From assembly GCA_963930655.1 (NCBI GenBank), contig OZ005606.1:17276001-17340000 (forward strand): a DNA stretch of 64,000 nucleotides. Direction: 5' to 3'. Of this stretch, positions 12,519-22,834 are shown one piece after another. Position 1 is the first letter of the stretch; the number at the start of each line of letters is the position of its first letter. Made by a program: the position numbers and the translations under genes. The DNA is from Myrica gale. Lineage: Eukaryota; Streptophyta; Magnoliopsida; Fagales; Myricaceae. The notes under the pieces are model-generated. The model was not told where the DNA came from, made no database searches, and worked only from the letters and a program-made list of their open reading frames with translations.

Positions 12519-15500
12519 TGTGAGACCCCGTATTTCATTTCTATTACTTTCCTATGTATTCGTTTTGATTTAACTCAAGGGGCCATGTTTTTGGCCAATG
12601 TATGACTTAACCTTAATACTTATGGTATTTCATTTTAATTTCCTTTAAAGAATTTCACTATTGTTGTGAAAGTTTATTAGTGCAAGTTTATTATTATTAT
12701 TTTTCCAAAGAGCCGAATTTTTCAAGGTAGACTTCTTTTATGAATTTATTTTTCCATTTCTTATTATTATACTCCATAATTTATGAAGTTAAATATATGA
12801 AGAGAATTTTATTTCTCATTGCCGAAATTCTCTAAGTAGAAATCATTGCATAGTAATCTTTATTTATGAAATTATGTTGAGCATATAGATTATTATGTGT
12901 CTTTGATTAGGTAGGCTTAAGCATCATTAGAGAAATTAAGTGATAAGTTAGAACGTTTATAAGATAGCTTGATAAAGAATTTAAAAGATAAGTTAATGTG
13001 CTTATCATAGTGATAAGCTAGTGAGTTCATTAGGGAGATAAGCCATTGTGATTCTAATAGAGATAAGTTGATGTGTTTGTAAAGAGATAAGTTAGAGTGT
13101 TTATAGAGATAAGTTGATATGTTTGTTGGTGATAAGCTAATGTACACATATTAGAGATAATCCAATGTACTTATGTGATAAGAGATAGAAAGTAGAGAGC
13201 ATGAGAGGTTTCGTGAAAGGCAAAGAGAAAGGGGAACTTGGCTTGGGAGATTCACGTGAGTGGCTAAGGGTGAGACAAGGAATTGAATGCAAATTAAGGA
13301 GATAGGACAACACAATGGCAACCGACCATCTCACCCAATGAGAGAAGGCGTTACAAACAAAGTGTTTTCCCCCTTCACGTGTTAGCCCTCTCCCAACCTC
13401 ATTTGAATTCACTCCTTACCATTTCACTCGCAAGTCTCCCTCCCCATTTCAGCCTGCTCTCTTTTTCTTGTGGCCGAATCTCTTCCCTTGCTCAGCTTAT
13501 TTTCCTTTTGACAGAAACACACACCATTTTAACATAACTTTCTCTTGGCCGAACCACTTCAATCTCCAAACTTTGCCCTTGTTTTTCTTCAAGTCATTCC
13601 AGCAGTTGCTGCCACTTCTCCTTTCCCTCACCACAAGCCTTCATCTCAGCACCTATATACACTTATCTCAGCCTTTGAAGCCATCCAAGAGAGAGGAACC
13701 GAAAGTAGGGAAGTAGAAGGTTCTGTAGTTTAGCCGAGTGCTATAGTTGGTGGTTGAGGTAAAAGATTTGGTCCTTGCATGTGCTGTTTTTGATTCTTTT
13801 CTCCATAGGTTCTGACCCTAAATACTTTTATGTTAGGTGCCTCTTCCCTAATCAGCTTGTGTTCAACACCAAGGTAAGGCCGAATTGGTTAATAGTTGAA
13901 TTTCTTGATGGCCGAACCTTGCATGCCTATTTTTTCCTTTGATCTTTTGCTATTTTCTTGTATATTGTTAGATCTAGTGATTGGCCAAATGTTATGATGA
14001 TTGAGTGAACAAAATGCATGTGAAATTGGTTCTGAAATGTGGAAGAAATTGCATGTTAAAAAGGAGATAAGGTAAGTCTAAGTTTCGGCATTGATGGTTA
14101 TGTTGGTCGAATGAACTATGTTGCAAGATCTTGAATCTATGTTTTGATTAGCACCCCTAGGTTGTGAAATTGCTTGCTAGAGGAATGGATTCATGTTGGA
14201 TGTGAAGAATACATACATGCATGTCATTGGTTGATGGCCGAATAGCTTAGAAATGCAAACCTAGGTTAATGGCCGAATAGATTAGAGGTTAGAAAACCCT
14301 AAATCAGTGTTAAGGTTTGACTTTATTTTGCATGCAATTAGAGATCACTAAATAGATAGATTGAAGGTTCATTAATGGTATTATAAGTGTTAAGTTAAGA
14401 TGGAAAGAAACCCTAGATGATATAAGAATAGCAAATGAAATTTATGATGCAAGATGCTAATGGCCGAATAGATGAAGTTGCTTAAAGGAGGTTTATGGTG
14501 TAATGTAAAACCTAAGAATCTTATGCTAAGAAGAATGCCACGGGTTGGATAGAAGATGGAGATATTGGTCATGGATTAGCCATGATTAGGGTTGGATAAG
14601 ATGAATTAATAAGTTATCAAAGAATGGACTTTATGCATGAAGTAAAGAAGATGTCAACTTAGGTTTATAGCACTAAATAACTTGCTGTTTGGAGTCTTGA
14701 ATAAGACATGAAAATAATCGGTAGTAAGCCATGTAAGTAAGTTAAATGGGGCTTCGGTCAGCAGCCTAACTTAAGGAATTAAGGTAAGTGGAGTAGATCA
14801 ACAAGTTTATAAGAGGAAGAAGGAGGTTAAGTTGGTGGAATTTGATGGACATTAGGTCGAGTACGGATTATAGCAAGGAAATTAAGTTAGACACCTTATG
14901 AGTTGTTGTTTTGGGGTTAAGATCCTATTATGTTATGTTGATTGTTTTTCTTCAAGTGTTTTATGAAAGTTTATTAAAGTAATCCTTTGTAAACAAAATA
15001 GTATTTTCAATATATGTATCCTTGGTAAAATCGAAACAATTTTAGGTGTTTCTTTGAATGTCTATGTAATTAAATTCTTAAGCATCTAAGTGAGATATTT
15101 GAATCGCTTATAGGCGAACTTCGTACCAATACTCAAAGGAAACCAAGGTAAGTGGATTGTAAGTGTGTAAGTGGACTTACATTTTTGTAAAACTGGAATG
15201 ATACACTGCATTGTTTTATATGAACAAGCATGACATCATAAGCAAGCATGACATAGCACAAGCATTGCATAATTTTCTAAAGAGATTTTTATGCAATGAC
15301 ATATGAGAAGTTTTATGATAAGTCAAGTCAAGTCAAGTTAAGGGCTCTGGTCGGTACTGTACCATCAAGATGGACTCCCATACCGAAGGACGAATGCGAG
15401 AAGGTTGGGTGAATCCTAAGAGGTTTGTGCAACCACACTGAAGGACAATGTGAGAAGGTGTGGACCTCCAAGGGTCGTGTCTAGCCATCAGGCCTGGGGC

Positions 15501-16132
15501 CACTTCAAGGGCTAGTTCGACCAAATGAAATGTCCCCAAGGGTAAGGGAGACAGTTCCGATGGGAACGCACAACCTTGACTCCAGGGGTTAAATGGAGCG
15601 TAAGTAGCCCACAAGTCAAGAATAAAATATTTCCAAGGTCCTTGTGTTTTCAAGAACAAGAACATGTTTTAAGATTAAGAGCATATGCATAACCATGAAA
15701 CATGCAAGTGCATCAAGATTTATGATTTCTCATGATATTCACATTCAAATTATAAGTTCATGCTTTTAAGTTTAAGTTTTCCCTTACTGAGTCTTATTGA
15801 CTCATGTTTTCAAAACTGTGTCATTCCAGATGCCTCAGGTGAAGGAAGTCAGGAGGATTATCTGACTTAGAGAGGAGACGTTTATGTGTTTTGTTGTTGT
15901 GACTTGATCGATGTGATCAGTCACCTATATATATGTGTTGTAATGTAATGTAATCTAACATACTATGCTTAATTGAGGACTCTTATGAAGTTAAGTTATT
16001 ATTGTATTTGGTGGTCTCTCTCTCTCGATCGTTTCTTTTCCGCTGTTAAGTATGATTATGTTCCCTGGAGCTTTCCCTCGGGATTGCTCGCGGCTGTCAC
16101 TGTCCGTACGGGATAGCGTTCGGGGCGTGACA
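12519..16132 (+). mobile_element. 3.6-kb gypsy-type solo LTR (C)
   Basis: Starts TGTGAGACCCCG and ends GGGGCGTGACA, with identical 5-bp target duplications GTGAG at 12514-12518 and 16133-16137. At 3614 bp it is a very long LTR, inserted in element B just upstream of the env-like ORF. No internal region or second LTR remains, so it is a solo LTR from LTR-LTR recombination. It contains a GATAAG array (12942-13182), a CACCAAGGTAAG-type motif near 13868, and a CTTACTGAGTC motif near 15785 shared with LTRs F1 and F2. Frames within it (e.g. 15333-15665) show no family signature. Confidence 0.85.
12942..13182 (+). repeat. Array of GATAAG motifs at about 24-bp spacing
   Basis: GATAAG begins at 12942, 12987, 13012, 13037, 13062, 13086, 13108, 13131 and 13177. 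Variants lie at 12971 (GATAAA) and 13156 (GATAAT), and a reverse copy at 13001. The consensus unit resembles AGAGATAAGTTGATGTGTTT. GATAAG is the plant I-box / GATA-factor site; regulatory use here is inference. Confidence 0.75.
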
Positions 16133-16137
16133 GTGAG

Positions 16138-16589
16138 AGAGAGAGGTCTGTGAATGAGAAGGGGAGAAATGTGCCGACCCTTGCCCTAAGAGGTTTGATA
16201 TAACACGCGGGTACCTAATTTTTTAAAAACACTGTGCCCGATATATGTGTCAACACATTGTATCAATGTGTCGGCACATTGCACATGTACCCGAGAGCCA
16301 TTTTTGAAGACGCTCAAGAGCTGAAGCTAATATGTTGAACATTCAGAGCATGTCTCGACACATACTTCCTTTATGCAAAACGCCATAAAAAACAGATGTG
16401 TTGACACTTGAATTACCATGTGTTGACACATTAAAAAATTTCTTCAGAGAATTTTCAACAGAAACAATTGAACTTATATCATCATAAAGCATTTTAACAA
16501 ATCGATCAAGTCATGTTCTAAGCAATCACGAAGCATATTCAAAACATCAAAATAGACATATATCATCTCATTAATCCAAAGGAAATCTC
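16138..16589 (-). promoter_or_regulatory. Palindrome cluster between pol and env-like ORF of B
   Basis: Once C and A are removed, this segment joins the pol 3' end (21452 rightwards) to the env-like ORF. It carries five TGTGTYGACACA-type palindromes starting at 16246, 16267, 16351, 16397 and 16419, like those in the LTR of B. Downstream on the minus strand lie a TTATAT box (near 16197) and a CT-rich leader. In the uninterrupted element the cluster lies roughly 200-400 nt before the env-like ATG. A promoter role is inference. Confidence 0.4.
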
Positions 16590-17843
16590 TGTTGGCTTTT
16601 GTGCACAATCGAGATTTTGACGATTACAATAAATGGATGAGTTTACAAATTGGACATCTTCAAAGACAAAGACAACTTGACGAAAATAGTCAAACCTTGA
16701 AGAAAGAAGAACAAGAAGATGTAAGGAGCTAAAAGTGAAGTTTCAAGACCTTAGGGTATAATCATTGTAACTCTTTATTCCACATTTGACAAGGATTTGA
16801 ATCACGCACTTGCATATCTTTCAAAACGTCCATAAACCGTTTTACCTTTTGTTTGAAAGATTAAAATGTTTTTAAAGGTTTCAAAACACCCCAAATATAT
16901 TCCTAAACCATTCATACACTTATGGGAATTAAGTCTTTAAAATTTGGTGTTTAAAAGTGGTCAAAAACATGTTTTTAAATGAACCAGTCGATGAACTTTT
17001 TGTAGCGGTCGACCTCTACATGAAGCGATCAATCATTGACAGCATTCAAATTTATGACCGTTGGGCAACGGCTACTTGAACCCGTCGACCGGTACATGAA
17101 GCGGCGACCGGTACAACGGTAAAATTGTCAAATCGACCCCCAACGGCTATAAACGGCTAGTTTTCATATGTGGCCTATAAATACATATCCAAAAATTCTA
17201 AAATCATAAACCAACGACCACATATCATTTGTATAGCTTGAGAAATATTCTAAACCTTCTTATTTCATATTTCTCATATCATTCACACAAATTGCACTTT
17301 CACATCCTTGTCTTTGTGTGAATCAAGAGATAGAGCTTTCCACTTTCATATCCACTCTTCAAGAGAGTTTTTATTCTTCAATCTTCCTATCTAGAGAGTT
17401 GTTTCCTTTAGTGAGGTTGTTCACTAAAGAAGAAGCTTGGAGAGGGTATATCTCAAGCTTGGTTAGGTTGTTAGTGGTGAGCCCGAAAAACCACTTGGGT
17501 GGGTTTGAGTGTTGAGCGAGGGAGAAAATACTTGTACGGTTCACTAGCACCCGGAAGCTAGTGTGTAAAGCTATTTGAAGAATAGTGGAGAAACCTCAAG
17601 GCTCGGTGAAGGAGCTTGAGGGGTGGATGTAGGCGGGTTTACCGAACCACCTAAAAATCGAGTGTTTGCTTCTCTTATCCCTACTCCTTACTTTAGCACT
17701 TATTTACAGTTCCGCATATTATATACTTGTGCTAAAGTAGTATTTACTTGCAAACACAACTTTGGGGGTTTTAACCGAAAAGTTTAGAAAACCAATTCAC
17801 CCCCCCTCTTGGGTTGCCTTAATCCTGTAATCTAGGATTCACA
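16590..17843 (+). repeat. 5' LTR of element A
   Basis: 1254 bp, TGTTGGCTTTTG to GGATTCACA. It equals the 3' LTR except for an 18-bp extra piece near 17090-17110 inside a cluster of GGTCGACC-cored palindromes, and about 35 scattered mismatches counted by eye (about 3%). Confidence 0.92.
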
Positions 17844-17845
17844 AT

Positions 17846-17857
17846 TGGTATCGGAGC
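17846..17857 (+). promoter_or_regulatory. Primer binding site of element A
   Basis: TGGTATCGGAGC follows the LTR after two bases. It is the usual initiator-Met tRNA complement of plant copia elements with one change (normally TGGTATCAGAGC). Confidence 0.8.
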
Positions 17858-17897
17858 CTGGTGCTCTTTATACAAGATTTAAACATCTTGAGTTAGA

Positions 17898-19393
17898 ATG
17901 GAAACTACAAGCTTCAACACTCAAGTTGAAGGGCTTTCCACTCTTAGACTACCATTTTTTGATGGAAGTGATTATGCATATTGGAAAGCTAGGATGAAAA
18001 TATATCTTCAATCTATTGATTTTAACATATGGATTTGTATTTTAAATGACCTTCATATTCCCTCAAAGAAAGTTGGAGAGGTTGAAACTCTCAAAAGCGA
18101 AAACGAATATGATGCTAATGATAAAATGAAAATCTCTCTTGATGCAAGAGCCATGAACATATTATATTGTGCATTGGATAGAGGTGAATTTAATTGAATT
18201 GCATTTGATCAAATGCTAGAGATATATGACATATGTTAGACATTACTCATGAAGGAACAAACCAAGTTAAAGGGTCAAAAATTAATATGCTTGTTCATGA
18301 TTATGAATTGTTTGAAATGACACCAGAGGAATCCATTACTGTCATGTATACTAGATTTACCACAATTATAAATGCTTTGAATGCACTTGGTAAATCTTAT
18401 ATTAACTCCGATTTGGTGAGAAAAATCCTTAGGTCAATACCAAAGACATGGGAGGCCAAAGTGACCGTCGTACCAGAAGCCAAGAATCTCACAAAGCTAC
18501 CTCTAGATGAACTTATTGGATCCTTAATGACCCATGAGATCCAAATTCTCGAGCATGAAGATGAAAGCAAGAAAAGGATGAGGATCGCTCTAAAAACCTC
18601 CACAAGTGAAGATGGAAATAAAGATGAGGAAGATATAGTCTTAATGACTAGAAAGTTCAAGAAGTTCCTAAAGAGCAAGAAAGGAAAGAAAAGCCTCAAA
18701 TACAAGAAGACATCTTGGAAGGCTAGCAATGAAAGTACCTCCTCCTCCGAAGATGCAGAAATAGCCAACATGTGCTTCATGGCATTTGAAGACACTGATG
18801 AGGATGATGATGAGGTACACTCTTCCGATGATGAGCATGAAACTTCTTATAATGAGCTTCAAAATGCATTTAATGATCTTTTATGTCAATTCGAACTATT
18901 AGGATCAAAATATACATCTTTGAAAAAGAAACTCATTTTGATCTCAAATGATATTGATTTTTTGAAAAATGAAAAAAAAAATCTAAAGCTAGAAAACGAT
19001 TTGTTCCAACAAAAAGCTTTAGAATTTGAAAAGGAGAAAGTTGTTTTGAACAACAAAATTATTTCTCAAAGCAAAATCCTTGAGAAGTTTACTCAAGGAA
19101 AGAAATCTTTAGATTTGATTATTGGTAGTCAAAGATGTGTCTTTGACAAATGTGGCTTAGGCTACAAGCCTTCAATTCACCAAAAATATTTTAAGAATTA
19201 TTTTGTGAAGGCTAAATCTTTTAATGCACCTACTCAAACATGTCATTTTTGCAATAAAGATGGGCATCTTATCTTTGATTGTGCATTAACGAAACTTGAG
19301 AGTAAAACTCTCAAGAAAGTATGGGTTCCAAAAGGAACCAAAACTAACATTGAAGGACCTAAGAATGCTTGGGTACCAAAAATTGTTTCTTGA
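17898..19393 (+). pseudogene. Gag of element A (copia UBN2 type, zinc knuckle), broken
   Basis: The start METTSFNTQVEG is followed by LRLPFFDGSDYAYWKARM, typical of Sirevirus-type copia gag. An in-frame TGA at 18195-18197 and a frame change near 18228 split it; the second frame runs 18233-19393. In order it shows a gag core (INMLVHDYELFEMTPEE), a Lys-rich and acidic Ser-rich region, a long helical, coiled-coil-like part (residues about 220-300 of the second frame), and a CCHC knuckle near 19243 (CHFCNKDGHLIFDC, CX2CX4HX4C intact). It ends with repeated WVPK motifs. Gag would package the RNA; as it stands it cannot give a full-length protein. Only these two lesions are evident, in keeping with a young element. 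Confidence 0.85.
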
Positions 19394-20215
19394 TTCTCTT
19401 GTAGGATGGAGCAACAAATGGTGCTTGGATGAAACTTGCCTATCAAGAAGGCTTGTGACATTTGAGGACATATACTAAAAGGGAAAACCTTTGGTAACAT
19501 CTAAATCTTAGATTGAGAATATGTTTTTAATTGTTGGTTAATTATCTTCTATGATGATTTCTTGGTTGTTAAATCTTACAAATGCAAATATTTTCACCTT
19601 TTGACATATTTCTTGCCTTTGTCAAAATAAAACATCTCTATAAGCTAACATTTTTACAAAAGTCATGAATTTTGATAAGTTTTTGTGAGCTTAAACCTTT
19701 TTGGTTGAGAATGACCTTTAAATTGTCATTGGTAGCTAAGAGGTTGGTACAAACCCACTCGGTGGGCTACTATCGTAATAGCGATGGACTCTCGAGTCTC
19801 CGTTAGACATCCTCTATATTATGCCAAAGAGATCGTCACTTAAAACCCAAACTTGATCTTTTGGATGAAAAATGACCATTTGAATTAGATCCATGCATTC
19901 ACTTTTTGATTGACAAAGTGGGAGAGTTCTTAAATGTCTACATGTTTGGATTCTCTTTGTTTTTAGAATGCATATTTGGGGAGAAATGTGTCCTTTGTCT
20001 TTTTGATGTGACAAAGGGGGAGAAATGTGCTAATAGTTTTGATGACTATATATTCTCCTTTTGAATTGGATTATGTTTTTGATTGTATTACTCTTTATGA
20101 ATCCAATGGCTACTAATGTTTTGTCTTATAGTTTTAAATGTTTGTCCAATTGCAAAAGATAGGGGGAGTCATCCCAAAACTATCACTTTATTGTCATCAT
20201 CAAAAATGGGGAGAT
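19394..20215 (+). other. Non-coding 3' region and PPTs of element A
   Basis: No pol sequence is present. Purine tracts with GGGGGAG cores occur at about 20015 and 20161, and the final tract AAAAATGGGGAGAT (20202-20215) directly precedes the 3' LTR. Several PPT-like tracts upstream of the 3' LTR fit the Sirevirus pattern. The opposite-strand frame 19814-20014 shows no family signature. Confidence 0.7.
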
Positions 20216-21451
20216 TGTTGGCTTTTGTGCACAATCGAGATTTTGACGATTACAATAAATGGATGAGTTTACAAATTGGACATCTTCAAAGACAAAGACA
20301 ACTTGACGAAAAGAGTCAAACCTTGAAGAAAGAAGAACAAGAAGATGCAATGAGCTAAAAGTGAAGTTTCAAGACCTTAGGGTATAATCATTGTAACTCT
20401 TTATTCCACATTTGACAAGGATTTGAATCACGCACTTGCATATCTTTCAAAACGTTCATAAACCGTTTTACCTTTTGTTTGAAAGATTAAAATATTTTTA
20501 AAGGTTTCAAAAAACCCCCAAATATATTCCTAAACCATTCATATACTTATGGGAATTAAGTCTTTAAAATTTGGTGTTTAAAAGTGGTCAAAAACATGTT
20601 TTTAAATGAACCGGTCGATTAAATTTTTGTAGCGGTCGACCTCTACATGAAGCGGTCGATCATTGACAGCATTCAAATTTATGACCATTGGGCAACGACT
20701 ACTTGAACCGGTCGACCGGTACAACGGTAAAATTGTCAAATCGACCCCCAACGGCTATAAACGGCTAGTTTTCATATGTGGCCTATAAATACATATCCAA
20801 AACGTCTAAAATCATAAACCAACGACCACATATCATTTGTATAGCTTGAGAAATATTCTAAACCTTCTTATTTCATATTTCTCATATCATTCACACAAAT
20901 TGCAATTTCACATCCTTGTCTTTGTGTGAATCAAGAGATAGAGCTTTCCACTTTTATATCCACTCTTCAAGAGAGTTTTTATTTTTCAATCTTCCTATCT
21001 AGAGAGTTGTTTCCTTTAGTGAGGTTGTTCACTAAAGAAGAAGCTTGGAGAGGGTATATCTCAAGCTTGGTTAGGTTGTTAGTGGTGAGCCCGAAAAACC
21101 ACTTGAGTGGGTTTGAGTATTGAGCCCGGGAGAAAACACTTGTATGGTTCACTAGCACCCGGAAGCTAGTGTGTAAAGCTATTTGAAGAATAGTGGAGAA
21201 ACCTCAAGGCTCGGTGAAGGAGCTTGAGGGGTGGATGTAGGCGGGTTTGCCGAACCACCTAAAAATCGAGTGTTTACTTCTCTTGTCCCTACTCCTTACT
21301 TTAGCACTTATTTACAGTTCCGCATATTATATACTTGTGCTAAAGTAGTATTTACTTGCAAACACAACTTTGGGGCTTTTAACCGAAAAGTTTAGAAAAC
21401 CAATTCACCTCCCCTCTTGGGTTGCCTTAATCCTGTAATCTAGGACTCACA
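20216..21451 (+). repeat. 3' LTR of element A
   Basis: 1236 bp, TGTTGGC to GGACTCACA, paired with 16590-17843. U3 holds GTCGAC-cored palindromes near 20630-20720, and TTTCATATTTCTCATATC lies near 20875. The opposite-strand copy of this LTR family at 41834-42385 is much more diverged. Confidence 0.92.
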
Positions 21452-22819
21452 ATCTAATTCCTATCTCTTGTCAAATAAAACAAAATATATCCTCATTTAG
21501 GGGTTTTGTGAAAATATCCGCCAATTGTCGGTATTTACAAACTCAAGAACTATATCCCCTCTTTGAGCGTGATCACAAATAAAGTGATTCTTTATCTCAA
21601 TGTGTTTTGTTCTAGAGTGCTGAATTGGATTTTTTGTAATGTTTATAGCACTAGTGTTGTCACATTTTATTGGGATGAGAGAGTAATGAAGATTAAAATC
21701 TTCTAGTTGTTGTTTCATCCATAAAACTTGTGCACAACAATTGCTCACAGCAATATACTCGGCTTCCGTAGTTGATAGAGCTACAGAGTTTTGTTTTTTG
21801 CAACACCAAGATACTAGTGAGGGGCTAAGGAATTGGCAAGCACCAGTTGTACTCTTTCTATTAATTTTACAACCAGTATAGTCCGCATTCGAGTATGCTA
21901 GTAAATTAAATTCAACACTCTTAAGATAAAACAATCCTAGATTTTGAGTTCCAACAAGATATCTAAAAATTCGTTTAACTGAAATAAGATGAGATTCCTT
22001 AGGACATGATTGATATCTAGCACACATGCAAACACTAAACATTATATCCGGTCTACTAGCGGTAAGATAGAGTAATGATCCAATCATACCTCGGTATTTG
22101 GTTTGGTCAACATCCTTACTATTTTCATATTTTTCCATCTTTGTTGATGGACTCATAGGTGTGCTAATTTGTTTTGAACTCTCCATAGAGAAACGCTTGA
22201 GAAGATCTTTTGTATACTTTGCTTAGTTGATGAAGATCCCTTCAATGCTTTGTTTGATTTAAAGTCCAAGGAAATAGTTCAATTCCCCCATGAGATTCAT
22301 CTTAAATTCACCTTGCATTACTTGTGAAAACTCTTGACACAAGATTTCATTAGTTGATCCAAAAATGATATCATCAACATAAATTTGAACAATCAACAAA
22401 TCATTGTTTTTCTCTTTAGTAAAAAGGGTAGTATCAATTTTGCCTCGTGAAAAACCATTTTCAATGAGAAATGAACTTAACCTTTCGTACCATGCCCGTG
22501 GTGCTTGTTTCAAACCATAAAGTGTTTTTGTGAGCTTATACACATGTTTAGGAAGATTTTCATCTTCAAAACCTGGTAGTTGCTCAACATATACTTCCTC
22601 AGAGAGGAATCCATTTAAAAAGACACTTTTTACATCCATTTGAAAGAGTTTAAATCTTTGAAACATGCAAAAGCAAGTAACATTCGAATTGATTCTAAAC
22701 GGGCAATGGGTCCAAAAGTTTCATCAAAATGATCTATTCCCTCTTCTTGATTATACCCTTAGACTACTAATCTTGCTTTGTTCCTTACAACTTTTCCGGA
22801 TTCATCCATTTTGTTTCTA
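21452..22819 (-). pseudogene. RT and RNase H of element B (Sirevirus-like pol), broken
   Basis: On the minus strand, about 22819-22640 encodes RNKMDESGKVVRNKARLVV and [20 protein letters not shown]. The frame then changes and 22666-22259 gives [35 protein letters not shown] and the catalytic motif [10 protein letters not shown]. Two TAA codons (near 22256 and 22218) interrupt before the RNase H part, 22186-21497: ASRPDIMFSVCMCARYQ, AYSNADYTGC, TTEAEYIAVSNCCAQVLWM, SRTKHIEIKNHF. A frameshift near 21520 separates the conserved pol end (DIFTKPLNEDIF type). Integrase, protease, gag and the 5' LTR are missing: B is truncated at about 22820-22835. Element A is inserted just after the pol end. Confidence 0.88.
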
Positions 22820-22834
22820 ATCAAGAAGAGGCCA

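Larger units (their letters stand above)
16590..21451 (+). mobile_element. Complete non-autonomous Sirevirus-like copia element (A)
   Basis: Two direct LTRs (16590-17843 and 20216-21451) enclose 2.37 kb with a PBS, one gag-like ORF and a polypurine tract, but no protease, integrase, RT or RNase H. The flanks are ATCTC (16585-16589) and ATCTA (21452-21456), a target duplication with one mismatch. The element sits inside the 3' end of the pol of element B, in the opposite orientation. Retention of all cis signals suggests mobilisation in trans by a related autonomous element (inference). Confidence 0.9.

Noticed and set aside
15333-15665. 110-codon minus-strand ORF
   Set aside because: Lies wholly inside solo LTR C, and no domain is seen.
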